60,592 bases of DNA from Erysipelotrichaceae bacterium (GTDB lineage Bacteria; Bacillota_I; Bacilli_A; Erysipelotrichales; Coprobacillaceae). The DNA lies in contig JAJQFG010000104.1 in NCBI GenBank assembly GCA_021201315.1, positions 1 to 60,592 of the forward strand. The letters run 5' to 3'. The notes beneath the pieces are model-generated. The model saw only the letters and a program-made list of their open reading frames with translations, searched no databases and had not been told where the DNA came from. Below, piece after piece: positions 16,454-24,540 of this stretch (position 1 is its first letter; every line of letters starts with the position of its first letter). Both the position numbers and the translations under genes were made by a program.

Positions 16454-17845
16454 CTATTTTCCATCTTTATTAGCTCGATCAAATGAATCATATAAAGGTG
16501 TAGCATAATCACCGTTAAAACAAGATAAACATAAACCACTTGTATGAATAGATTGTTCTAATCCTTCTTCACTAATAAATGCTAACGAATCAGCTTCAAT
16601 ATACTTACATAATTCATCATTATTTAAATGATGCGAAATTAATTCTTCTAAAGTTGAAGTATCAACGCCATAAAAACATGGAAATCTTATCGCTGGTGAA
16701 GCAATACGTACATGTACCTCTTTAGCGCCAGCTTCCTTTAATAATCTAACAATTCTTTTAGAAGTAGTTCCTCTTACAATAGAATCATCAATCATAACAA
16801 CACGTTTATCTTTAACTATAGAAGATACAGCAGATAATTTCATACGTACGCCTTGTTCTCGCATTTGTTGTGTAGGTTGTATAAAAGTTCTACCAACATA
16901 TTTATTTTTAATCAATCCCATTTCATAAGGTATACCAGATTCTTCTGAATAACCAATAGCTGCTGAAATAGATGAATCAGGTACACCTATAACAACATCA
17001 GCCTCAACAGGTGACTCCTGATAAAGCATTTTTCCAGCTAACTTTCTAGAAGTATGAACATTAATACCATCAATATTACTATCTGGTCTGGAAAAATAAA
17101 TATATTCCATTGCACATATTTTATTTGTAATATTCTTACTTGTATATTTCATAGACAACATCTGTTCATCTTTAATTCTTACTATTTCTCCAGGTTCAAC
17201 ATCACGAATAAACTTTGCTCCAACAATATCTAAAGCACAAGTTTCTGAAGTAAAAACATATGCACCATCACTCATTACTCCAATAGACAAAGGTCGAAGG
17301 CCATAACGATCTCTGGCAGCATATAAACGATCCTCTATCAAAATCAAGAACGCAAAAGCACCATCCAAACGATCTAACGAAGTACAAATACGATCTATCA
17401 TTCTCCCTTTTGAACGTTTTAATAAATGTCCTAAAACTTCAGTATCAGATGATGAAGAAAAAATACTTCCCTTCTCTTCTAATTCCATTTTTAAAACATT
17501 AGCATTCACCAAATTTCCATTATGACAAATTCCCATTGAACCATTCAAAGTTTTAAACAAAAATGGTTGAACATTTAAAATACCACCGCCACCAGCAGTC
17601 GAATAACGTACATGACCTATAGCTGCATTACCCTCTAATGATTTTAACTTATCATTATTAAAGACTTCTGTTACCAATCCTTCACCCTTATGTATAAACA
17701 TACGTTCACCATTAGTAGTCATAATGCCTGCTGCTTCCTGGCCACGATGTTGCAAACAATGTAAACCATAATAACACATATTGGCTGCATTTTCATGTCC
17801 AATAATGCCAAAAACTCCACATTCCTCATGCATTTCGTCTAACAT
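16454..17845 (-). CDS. purF: Amidophosphoribosyltransferase
   Basis: First committed step of purine synthesis: PRPP plus glutamine to 5-phosphoribosylamine. N-terminal glutaminase with nucleophile Cys9 (MHEECGVFGIIGH) after an 8-residue propeptide, as in the Bacillus enzyme. The PRPP-binding motif is VVMIDDSIVRGTTSKR. Cys residues in NKICAMEY, RFPCFYGVD and GLCLSCFNGD match the four 4Fe-4S ligands of the B. subtilis type. 463 aa. A strong AAGGGGGG precedes ATG 17845. No other pur gene lies nearby, unlike the B. subtilis pur operon. Confidence 0.95.
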   Translation of the reverse strand: MLDEMHEECGVFGIIGHENAANMCYYGLHCLQHRGQEAAGIMTTNGERMFIHKGEGLVTEVFNNDKLKSLEGNAAIGHVRYSTAGGGGILNVQPFLFKTLNGSMGICHNGNLVNANVLKMELEEKGSIFSSSSDTEVLGHLLKRSKGRMIDRICTSLDRLDGAFAFLILIEDRLYAARDRYGLRPLSIGVMSDGAYVFTSETCALDIVGAKFIRDVEPGEIVRIKDEQMLSMKYTSKNITNKICAMEYIYFSRPDSNIDGINVHTSRKLAGKMLYQESPVEADVVIGVPDSSISAAIGYSEESGIPYEMGLIKNKYVGRTFIQPTQQMREQGVRMKLSAVSSIVKDKRVVMIDDSIVRGTTSKRIVRLLKEAGAKEVHVRIASPAIRFPCFYGVDTSTLEELISHHLNNDELCKYIEADSLAFISEEGLEQSIHTSGLCLSCFNGDYATPLYDSFDRANKDGK

Positions 17846-17885
17846 GGTTATCCCCCCTTTAAGAAAACATTATTATTCCAACTAC

Positions 17886-17914
17886 ATTTTATTAAATAAT
17901 CATATTGAAGTCAA
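17886..17914 (-). promoter_or_regulatory. Sigma-A promoter of purF
   Basis: On the - strand, TTGACT (17909-17914), a 17-nt spacer, then TAAAAT (17886-17891). It overlaps the end of the upstream gene and leaves a leader of about 35 nt, too short for a purine riboswitch. Confidence 0.65.
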
Positions 17915-19602
17915 TATATTTCATTCATAAAACGCTGGTTATCTAAAGCATCAGATTCTTGCTGATTTGACATCATTTCTATATAATATTTTTTATCTTC
18001 ATTTAAAATAACATTTAAATCCGTATAAATAAAAACATTTTGTCCATTAAAATAGGATAACATCTTTTTGATTGAATTATTTATATATATTATTTCGCTT
18101 ATTTCGATATAATCTTTATGAATATGATAAATCATATAGCCTAAATCTTCTAAAATAACGATTTCATCTTTAAAAGCTCGACATCTATCAATAAGTAATT
18201 CAAAATAATGTTCATCTCGTATACGATAATCATTAAAATTTTGTGTATATATATCATAATATTTTTTTAATAAAGTATAATCATCACTTATTTTTAAATC
18301 ATCACAATCATAATAAGGTTGAATATTAATTACTTGTAAATAATGTGAAATATTAAAGCCAAATTTTCTATATATATCTACATTATAAGCTTGTAAATAT
18401 ATAGGATAATCATGATATATATTAAGAACATCATTCATTAAAATTTTCATCAAACCTTGACCTTGTGCATTAGGATGCGTACAAACACCTAATATAAAAT
18501 AACATACCTGCAAATGATGATTATGCATAACATTCATTGGTACAATTTGCAAAGCAGATAGTATATCTTCATTATGCTTTAATAGATAAGTGTTCTGATA
18601 ATTATAAAGATGATTAAAATAAAATGATGTTGAATTTTCATCTTCATCATCAAAGCATAATTGCCATAAAGATTTGATACAATCTGTATCACCCTGACGA
18701 GCTTTGAATACTCGGATATCATTTTCATAAATACGATATTTATGAATCATTTTAACTGGATGTAAAGATAACTTAGATTTTCTTAAATTTTCTAAACCCA
18801 TATCTTCTTCACGATTGATATATTGATATTCTTTAAAATGATGTTCTAATAGCTCTTTTAATATAGCAGGATAAAGTCCCCTTATATCTTTATTAGCTTT
18901 CTCAACATGAATTTGGATTGTTGAATGATTAAGCCCTGAAGCAATAATAAAAGCTTCCAACTGATTATCAATAAAAATACCACCCATTTTAATATCAAGA
19001 ACATCATGAAAAGATAATAAGCTCATAATGCCTCTTACTTCACTCGTCATAGATTCACTCATTTTATCTTTATCTGTTTCCCATTTTTCAAGACATGATA
19101 AAATAGTATCAAAATCAGCTGTAGGATCTAAATCACGATAAACATAATCACTATGTTCGCGTTTAAAAGCATTATAGTGATTGCGTCTTTTTTGCATTTT
19201 CTTACCAGATAGACTTTCATGCATTACTCTATCATAAATATAATCATCGTTATAAGGTGTTTTTATATATAATAGTTTATCTTGATAAATTGTTTTGATT
19301 TGATTTACAAAATCCTCTATAGCACAATCTATCATAAATTCAAATTGATGATCATGACTATACTGAATCATATAATCGATAGCTTCCTTATAATTATCTT
19401 TACTAGTGAAAGGCATAGCCCAATATTTCAAACCTTTATAATTATGCAACATAACCATATAGTTATCATGAATTTCATATTCAATATGATATTCATGATT
19501 CCACATAACCATTGTTACGAAATTAGAATTATATCCTTCATAATCAGCCATATCTAAATATGGCTGAATAATTGAATAGTCTTCGATTTCAAATTTTTTC
19601 AT
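17911..19602 (-). CDS. Fusion of a DUF2156 (LPG-synthase-C-like) domain and a GNAT acyltransferase
   Basis: 563 aa in two halves. Residues 1-290 match the DUF2156 fold, the acyltransferase-like domain also found at the C-terminus of MprF (MSGKKMQKRRNHYNAFKREH and the DMGLENLRKSKLSLHPVKMIHKYRI ending are typical). Residues about 295-420 are a GNAT domain with the acetyl-CoA loop HPNAQGQGLMKILMND; a poorly defined tail follows. No membrane segments. The substrate is unknown; transfer of an aminoacyl or acetyl group is inferred. It overlaps the preceding DUF815 gene by one base, so it sits in the 22.5-17.9 kb operon. Confidence 0.8.
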   Translation of the reverse strand: MKKFEIEDYSIIQPYLDMADYEGYNSNFVTMVMWNHEYHIEYEIHDNYMVMLHNYKGLKYWAMPFTSKDNYKEAIDYMIQYSHDHQFEFMIDCAIEDFVNQIKTIYQDKLLYIKTPYNDDYIYDRVMHESLSGKKMQKRRNHYNAFKREHSDYVYRDLDPTADFDTILSCLEKWETDKDKMSESMTSEVRGIMSLLSFHDVLDIKMGGIFIDNQLEAFIIASGLNHSTIQIHVEKANKDIRGLYPAILKELLEHHFKEYQYINREEDMGLENLRKSKLSLHPVKMIHKYRIYENDIRVFKARQGDTDCIKSLWQLCFDDEDENSTSFYFNHLYNYQNTYLLKHNEDILSALQIVPMNVMHNHHLQVCYFILGVCTHPNAQGQGLMKILMNDVLNIYHDYPIYLQAYNVDIYRKFGFNISHYLQVINIQPYYDCDDLKISDDYTLLKKYYDIYTQNFNDYRIRDEHYFELLIDRCRAFKDEIVILEDLGYMIYHIHKDYIEISEIIYINNSIKKMLSYFNGQNVFIYTDLNVILNEDKKYYIEMMSNQQESDALDNQRFMNEIY

Positions 19603-20828
19603 TATTTAGTTCCTAGTAATGTATGCAAAAATTGTTTTGCCGTACGACCAGAGAATCCTCCATTTCTAATTTCCCATTGCATAGCTAAAGCATGAAGCTC
19701 ATCCTTATCCATTTCAAGACCATAGCTTTCTGCCAAGCCATCAACAATATCAAGATAACGTTGTTTATCAGGATGAATATACATGATTTTTACACCAAAA
19801 CGAGATACTAATGATAATTTTTCTTGTTTTGCATCATTATTATTAACTTCTTCATCATGAGCACGATCATTCCATGTTTCTTTGATAAGATGTCTACGAT
19901 TACTTGTAGCATAAATTAATACATTTTCTGGTTTCTTTTCTAATCCACCTTCAATAACTGCTTTTAAATACTTATATTCTACTTCAAACTCTTCAAAAGA
20001 TAAATCATCCATAAAAATAATAAAACGATAATTTCTATTTTGTAATTCGTTAATAATTTGTGGTAAGGCAATGAACTGATGTTTATATACTTCAACCATT
20101 CTTAAACCATCTTTATAATATTCATTAAGTAATGCTTTAATACTCGTTGATTTTCCAGTACCACTATCACCATATAATAAAACATTATTAGCTTTCTTAC
20201 CTTTAAGAAAAGCTTCAGTATTAGCACGTAAACGTTCTTTCTGACTTTCGCCACCAATAAGTTGTTCTAAAGTATTATTACCAATATGATCAATTGGTAT
20301 AATCTTATTCTCATGATATCTAAAGGCTTTATTTAAACCATATTTTCCAACACCATATTGCTTATAATGATGATAAAGTACTTGATAAAATCCTTCAATT
20401 GAAGATGCATTGGCTAATGAATTTTGTAAAACTGATAATAAATCATAGATTTCTTGATTAATTATTGGTTTACTATGAGGATAATTCATAAATAAATCTT
20501 TATATAAAATATTTAATGCAGAAAAATCATAATGATATAGTTTATAAATGGTTTCTAAATCATGTAAAATAACTTTTTTTAAATGATCATTGATTTCTAT
20601 TTTTCTTTCAAGTGATAATGTAAAAACATTTTCATGCCAAGCTAATAAATAAGTCAACAAACCTTGAAATAAATGACCATGTAAATCATATCGTTCTGAT
20701 AAAACAAGCATTTTAGAAACAAACGTTTCTTCATCAATTGCCTCGTTTTCTACAAAGCTTAAACAATCTAAAACATCTTTATCATTTGATAAATCACGAT
20801 AAACAATTAAATCTTTTAACATTTTCAT
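19602..20828 (-). CDS. DUF815-family AAA ATPase
   Basis: 408 aa. Walker A LLYGDSGTGKSTSIKALLNEY at about residues 215-235, Walker B FIIFMDDLSFEEFE, and the sensor/Arg-finger region ATSNRRHLIKETWNDR. This combination is diagnostic for DUF815, an uncharacterised bacterial AAA family. The N-terminal 190 residues are helical and variable. Encoded between the PFL protein and the DUF2156-GNAT fusion with gaps of 8 and -1 nt, so all are probably one transcript. Function unknown. Confidence 0.88.
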   Translation of the reverse strand: MKMLKDLIVYRDLSNDKDVLDCLSFVENEAIDEETFVSKMLVLSERYDLHGHLFQGLLTYLLAWHENVFTLSLERKIEINDHLKKVILHDLETIYKLYHYDFSALNILYKDLFMNYPHSKPIINQEIYDLLSVLQNSLANASSIEGFYQVLYHHYKQYGVGKYGLNKAFRYHENKIIPIDHIGNNTLEQLIGGESQKERLRANTEAFLKGKKANNVLLYGDSGTGKSTSIKALLNEYYKDGLRMVEVYKHQFIALPQIINELQNRNYRFIIFMDDLSFEEFEVEYKYLKAVIEGGLEKKPENVLIYATSNRRHLIKETWNDRAHDEEVNNNDAKQEKLSLVSRFGVKIMYIHPDKQRYLDIVDGLAESYGLEMDKDELHALAMQWEIRNGGFSGRTAKQFLHTLLGTK

Positions 20829-20836
20829 CCTTCTTC

Positions 20837-22201
20837 CTAATTTTTAAAACTATGAATTGGTGCAGGTATACGACCACCACGATCAATAAATTCATCACAT
20901 GAAAACTCATTAACGCTCATAATTGGTGCATACCCTAAAAGACCTCCAAACTCCACAGTATCGCCAACATCTTTACCAATCACTGGAATAACACGAACGG
21001 CTGTTGTTTTTTGATTAATCATACCAATAGCCATTTCATCAGCTATAATGCCCGCAATTGTTTTAGCACTTGTTTTTCCAGGTATCGCAATCATATCTAA
21101 ACCAACAGAACAAACACAAGTCATTGCCTCTAATTTTTCAAGTGTTAATGAACCTGCTAAAACAGCATCTATCATGCCTTGATCCTCACTAACAGGAATA
21201 AAAGCACCTGATAAACCTCCTACATATGAAGAAGCCATGACACCACCTTTTTTGACTTGATCATTTAAGATGGCTAAAGCAGCAGTCGTTCCTGGAGCTC
21301 CTACCCTTTCCAAGCCCATTTCCTGCAAACAATCTGCAATACTATCTCCAACAGCAGGTGTAGGTGCTAAAGATAAATCAATAATACCAAAAGGAATATT
21401 CAAAGCTTCACTAGCTTCTAAAGCAACCAATTGACCAACGCGTGTGATCTTAAATGCAGTCTTTTTTATAATTTCACATAACTCACCAAAATTCTTTCCT
21501 TTAGCTTCTTTAATAGCATTTCTAACAACACCAGGACCACTAACACCAACATTGATAACAGCATCAGCTTCACTCACGCCATGAAAAGCACCAGCCATAA
21601 AAGGATTGTCATCAGGTGCATTACAAAAAACAACAAATTTAGCACAACCAATTGAATCTTGATCTGCAGTCATCTGTGCAGTTAATTTAACTGTTTCACC
21701 AACAAGTTTAACAGCATCCATATTTAAACCTGTTTTTGAAGAACCAACATTAACACTACTACAAACAAGTTCTGTCTCTTTCATTGCTTGGGGAATAGAT
21801 TCAATCAATAACCTCTCAGCACTAGTCATACCTTTAGACACAATAGCACTATATCCACCAATAAAATTAACTCCTATTTCATGAGCACACTTATCCAATA
21901 CCTTTGCTATCTTTACAAAATCATCAATACTATGACAACTACTAGCACCTATTATGCTAATAGGCGTTACTGATATACGTTTATTAACAATAGGAATACC
22001 ATACTTTTTTTCAATATTCTCGCCAGTAACAACCAAATTACTAGCAATCCTTATAATTTTATCATAGATATTTTGGCATAAAATATCAACATTAGAATCT
22101 ATACAATCTAATAAACTAATACCAATTGTAATAGTGCGAACATCTAAATTTTCTTGTTCAATCATCTTATTCGTTTGAGCAACTTCATAACTATTAATCA
22201 T
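20837..22201 (-). CDS. PFL family protein (UPF0210 / DUF711)
   Basis: 454-aa protein of the UPF0210 family, distantly related in fold to pyruvate formate-lyase but of unknown activity. Motifs include [48 protein letters not shown] and [34 protein letters not shown]. Full family length. It follows the ACT-domain gene by 11 nt; the ACT (UPF0237) and UPF0210 pair is widely conserved, suggesting that the ACT protein senses a ligand for it. Confidence 0.9.
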   Translation of the reverse strand: MINSYEVAQTNKMIEQENLDVRTITIGISLLDCIDSNVDILCQNIYDKIIRIASNLVVTGENIEKKYGIPIVNKRISVTPISIIGASSCHSIDDFVKIAKVLDKCAHEIGVNFIGGYSAIVSKGMTSAERLLIESIPQAMKETELVCSSVNVGSSKTGLNMDAVKLVGETVKLTAQMTADQDSIGCAKFVVFCNAPDDNPFMAGAFHGVSEADAVINVGVSGPGVVRNAIKEAKGKNFGELCEIIKKTAFKITRVGQLVALEASEALNIPFGIIDLSLAPTPAVGDSIADCLQEMGLERVGAPGTTAALAILNDQVKKGGVMASSYVGGLSGAFIPVSEDQGMIDAVLAGSLTLEKLEAMTCVCSVGLDMIAIPGKTSAKTIAGIIADEMAIGMINQKTTAVRVIPVIGKDVGDTVEFGGLLGYAPIMSVNEFSCDEFIDRGGRIPAPIHSFKN

Positions 22202-22212
22202 TTCAGTTCCTC

Positions 22213-22485
22213 CTAAATTCTGTGCATCATATCAAATATTTCTTCATGTTGAAGTTTAATTGTTACACCAATATCCTGGCCTAATGATTCTAACTCATCA
22301 GCAACTAAAGAAAACTGTGATGAAACTTCTTGTACATCAACAATCATCATCATATTAAAATATCCTTGTAAGATTGTTTGTGATATATCTAAAATATTTA
22401 TTTTATTATCAGCAAGATAAGTACATACTTTAGCAATAATACCAACTTGATCTTTACCAACAACAGTAATAATCGCTCTTTCCAT
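22213..22485 (-). CDS. ACT domain protein (UPF0237)
   Basis: 90 aa, a single ACT domain ([43 protein letters not shown]), matching the UPF0237 family. ACT domains bind small ligands such as amino acids. It is the first gene of the four-gene set continuing with UPF0210, DUF815 and DUF2156-GNAT. GGGGG precedes ATG 22485. Confidence 0.9.
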   Translation of the reverse strand: MERAIITVVGKDQVGIIAKVCTYLADNKINILDISQTILQGYFNMMMIVDVQEVSSQFSLVADELESLGQDIGVTIKLQHEEIFDMMHRI

Positions 22486-22513
22486 TTTTAACCCCCACTT
22501 ATATTTTTTTCAT

Positions 22514-22542
22514 ATTATAGCAAAGCTTACCTAAAAAGAAAA
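22514..22542 (-). promoter_or_regulatory. Extended -10 promoter of the ACT-PFL operon
   Basis: On the - strand TGCTATAAT with hexamer at 22514-22519; the -35 (TTTTCT, 22537-22542) is weak. It lies between the EIIB terminator and the ACT gene. Confidence 0.5.
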
Positions 22543-22570
22543 GAAAAAAAGGAGCATTTGCTCCTTCCTC
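22540..22570 (-). terminator. Terminator of the first EIIB gene
   Basis: Stem AAGGAGC / GCTCCTT with a 4-nt loop (22549-22566), followed on the - strand by seven T. It lies 11 nt past the stop codon. Confidence 0.8.
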
Positions 22571-22576
22571 GATGAA

Positions 22577-22897
22577 TTATTCTTCACCTAATAATTTTAA
22601 AGCTGTGTGGAAAACTTTTTCACCATTCATAGTTCCATAATCTCTCATATCGATTACGTCTACAGGGATAGGTCCAGCTTTTCTACCTGCTGCTAATTTT
22701 TCAATTTCAGCTTTTTGGAATCTTACTTGTGGGCCAAGTAAAATACAATCAACTTCTTCTAATACTCTTGGTGCATCAGAAAATGGTAATGCAAAGATTT
22801 TTGCTTCAATTCCTTCAGCTTTAGCAGCTTGTTCCATCTTAGTTACTAATAAACTAGTAGACATACCTGCAGAACATACTAATAAAATAGTTTTCAT
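22577..22897 (-). CDS. PTS lactose/cellobiose-type EIIB protein, copy 1
   Basis: 106 aa, a single EIIB(Lac/Cel) domain: phospho-acceptor Cys8 in ILLVCSAGMSTSLLV, then DVIDMRDYGTMNG near the C-terminus. In a complete system it passes phosphate from EIIA to the sugar at EIIC. No EIIA or EIIC is encoded in this window. It is a tandem duplicate (about 84% identical protein, similar promoter) of the gene at 23073. It has its own promoter and terminator, so it is a single-gene unit. Confidence 0.9.
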   Translation of the reverse strand: MKTILLVCSAGMSTSLLVTKMEQAAKAEGIEAKIFALPFSDAPRVLEEVDCILLGPQVRFQKAEIEKLAAGRKAGPIPVDVIDMRDYGTMNGEKVFHTALKLLGEE

Positions 22898-22938
22898 ATT
22901 TTTTGTTACTCCTTTTCTTATTTAATTTAACTATAATT

Positions 22939-22967
22939 ATTTTACCAACTTTTACGATAAATGTAAA
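22939..22967 (-). promoter_or_regulatory. Promoter of EIIB copy 1
   Basis: On the - strand TTTACA (22962-22967), 17-nt spacer, TAAAAT (22939-22944). Spacer and 5' leader resemble those of copy 2. Confidence 0.6.
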
Positions 22968-23029
22968 CAATAACTTGAGTATTTTTTTCCGATTTAGAAA
23001 ATAGTTACACATCCTATATGTATAATTAA

Positions 23030-23060
23030 AAAATAAAAGCACAATGATTAACATTGTGCA
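23030..23060 (-). terminator. Terminator of EIIB copy 2
   Basis: Stem GCACAATG / CATTGTGC with a 5-nt loop (23039-23059), followed on the - strand by TTTTATTTTTT. Confidence 0.75.
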
Positions 23061-23072
23061 CATTATTAATTA

Positions 23073-23393
23073 TTACATATCACCTAATAATTTTAAAGCT
23101 TTTTCAAGAACAGCCTTACCATTCATAGTTCCATATTCTCTCATATCAATAACATCAACAGGAATAGGTCCAGCTTTTCTACTTTGAGCTAATTTTTCAA
23201 TTTCAGCTTTTTGGAATCTTACTTGTGGGCCAAGTAAAATACAATCAACTTCTTCTAATACTCTTGGTGCATCAGTGAAAGGTAATGCAAAGATTTTTGC
23301 TTCGATTCCTTTTTCTTCAGCAGCTTTTTCCATTTTAGTTACAAGTAAACTTGTAGACATACCAGCAGCACATACTAATAAAATAGTTCTCAT
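23073..23393 (-). CDS. PTS lactose/cellobiose-type EIIB protein, copy 2
   Basis: 106 aa, phospho-acceptor Cys8 in ILLVCAAGMSTSLLV. It differs from copy 1 at about 17 positions, clustered in the helix at residues 23-28 and the last 15 residues; the core including FALPF-DAPRVLEEVDCILLGPQVRFQKAEIEKLA is essentially identical. AAAAGGAG precedes ATG 23393. It lies upstream of copy 1 with its own promoter and terminator. A stand-alone EIIB either serves an EIIC encoded elsewhere or has a regulatory role. Confidence 0.9.
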   Translation of the reverse strand: MRTILLVCAAGMSTSLLVTKMEKAAEEKGIEAKIFALPFTDAPRVLEEVDCILLGPQVRFQKAEIEKLAQSRKAGPIPVDVIDMREYGTMNGKAVLEKALKLLGDM

Positions 23394-23431
23394 TCTTTTT
23401 TCTCCTTTTCTGTTAAATTTTAACTATTACT

Positions 23432-23460
23432 ATTTTAACAACTTTTTGGATAAAAGTAAA
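23432..23460 (-). promoter_or_regulatory. Promoter of EIIB copy 2
   Basis: On the - strand TTTACT (23455-23460), 17-nt spacer, TAAAAT (23432-23437), homologous to the copy 1 promoter. A short palindrome GTTAAA-ATTTAAC lies in the leader downstream. Confidence 0.6.
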
Positions 23461-23548
23461 TATATTAGTTCATTAATCATGCTTTAATTTAAAAATATAT
23501 TTCATATTAGCAATATTTTATGTTATGATTATAAAGAAAAGAGATGAT

Positions 23549-24106
23549 ATGATGAAAATATTGGTAGTTAGTGATAGTCATCGATTTGATGATGATTTGA
23601 TAAGAGTAGTGAATAAGTATAAAAATAAAGTTGATTTAATGATTCATTGTGGTGATTCATCCTTACCTATAGATGATCCGTTAATTAATGAATTTGATAT
23701 AGCCGTACAAGGTAATCATGATTTTGATCCATTTCCAAAATACGTTGTTAAAGATAATATACTTGTAACACATGGTCATTATTATAATGTTTATAGTGGT
23801 TATGAGACACTTAGTCAACTATGTCATGAAAATCATACTTCAATTTGCTTTCATGGTCATACACATGTACCAACACATCAAATTTATAAGGGTATTCACT
23901 TTATTAACCCAGGATGTTTAATGATGAATCGTGGTAGTTATGGTTATGGTACATATGCGATAGTAGAAACAAACCCTTTACAAGTTCATTATTATCATCA
24001 TCATACAGATGAACAATGTGATCAAATTATTGAAGAAGGTTTAGAATTATTAGAAGAATTTAAAGAAATTGTTAAAAGTTATGAACAAAGTAAAAAACAA
24101 GGCTAA
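23549..24106 (+). CDS. YfcE/MJ0936-family metallophosphodiesterase
   Basis: About 185 aa of calcineurin-like phosphoesterase. Metal-binding motifs: VVSDSHR near the N-terminus, HCGDSS, GNHD (VQGNHDFDPFP), THGHYY and FHGHTHVP. Family members hydrolyse phosphodiesters; the physiological substrate is unknown. I choose ATG 23549 or 23552 after AAGAGATG rather than ATG 23525, which lacks a ribosome binding site and would add eight residues. Its stop codon abuts that of the convergent XRE gene. Confidence 0.88.
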   Translation: MMKILVVSDSHRFDDDLIRVVNKYKNKVDLMIHCGDSSLPIDDPLINEFDIAVQGNHDFDPFPKYVVKDNILVTHGHYYNVYSGYETLSQLCHENHTSICFHGHTHVPTHQIYKGIHFINPGCLMMNRGSYGYGTYAIVETNPLQVHYYHHHTDEQCDQIIEEGLELLEEFKEIVKSYEQSKKQG

Positions 24107-24124
24107 TCAAACCTTGTTTTTTTC
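24094..24124. terminator. Convergent terminator at the phosphodiesterase/XRE gene ends
   Basis: AAAACAAGG / CCTTGTTTT stem (24094-24102 with 24112-24120) spanning both stop codons, followed by T on the + strand and also by T on the - strand. Confidence 0.65.
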
Positions 24125-24442
24125 CTCAACTCTTTTACGCTTATACTCAATGATAAACATAACCTCTTTTAAATCCTCATCAGGTAGCTCTGTTAAAAGA
24201 CGTGCGATATTCGCTATATTATAATAGTCATATTTCTTGCCACTAATAATTTCTTCAACACCACGACCATATAAATGCGATAATACTTTAAGTTCACTTA
24301 CAGTAACATCACGTTTTCCATTTTCGATATCAGATATTGCTGAATGGGGAACATTGAGATGCGTTGCCACTTCTTTTTGGGTAAGATGTTTAAAATTACG
24401 ATAACCCTTTAAACGTTTTGCTAAATCCATATCAATTGCCAT
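24107..24442 (-). CDS. XRE-family HTH transcriptional regulator
   Basis: 111 aa. HTH_3 domain at about residues 7-62 (LAKRLKGYRNFKHLTQKEVATHLNVPHSAISDIENGKRDVTVSELKVLSHLYG), then a helical tail of about 45 residues. GGAGG precedes ATG 24442. Monocistronic with a good promoter; likely a DNA-binding regulator, target unknown. The ImmR-like layout does not go with any peptidase or integrase here. Confidence 0.85.
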   Translation of the reverse strand: MAIDMDLAKRLKGYRNFKHLTQKEVATHLNVPHSAISDIENGKRDVTVSELKVLSHLYGRGVEEIISGKKYDYYNIANIARLLTELPDEDLKEVMFIIEYKRKRVEEKNKV

Positions 24443-24463
24443 AATGCTACCTCCATGAAATAT

Positions 24464-24492
24464 ATTATAGCATTTTTCTAAACCGATATCAA
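24464..24492 (-). promoter_or_regulatory. Sigma-A promoter of the XRE gene
   Basis: On the - strand TTGATA (24487-24492), 17-nt spacer ending in TGC, TATAAT (24464-24469). Confidence 0.7.
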
Positions 24493-24519
24493 TTTAGAAT
24501 TTTAAAAAATTAGTTTTGT

Positions 24520-24540
24520 GAAAGCCATAAACAATGGCTA
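24520..24540 (-). terminator. Weak terminator hairpin after the U32 peptidase gene
   Basis: AGCCAT / ATGGCT stem with a 5-nt loop (24523-24539), overlapping the stop codon. Only three T follow on the - strand. Confidence 0.4.

Noticed and set aside
22854-23063. 69-codon frame across the EIIB intergenic region
   Set aside because: It covers the promoter of EIIB copy 1 and the terminator of copy 2; hydrophobic low-complexity translation typical of AT-rich non-coding DNA.
22577-23393. A complete PTS operon
   Set aside because: Only two EIIB genes are present; no EIIA, EIIC, glycosidase or regulator adjoins them.
24107-24442. Prophage or ICE immunity region based on the XRE regulator
   Set aside because: No integrase, excisionase, peptidase or phage gene is near; the regulator sits between housekeeping genes. 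XerD at 14009 is the chromosomal recombinase, not a mobile one.
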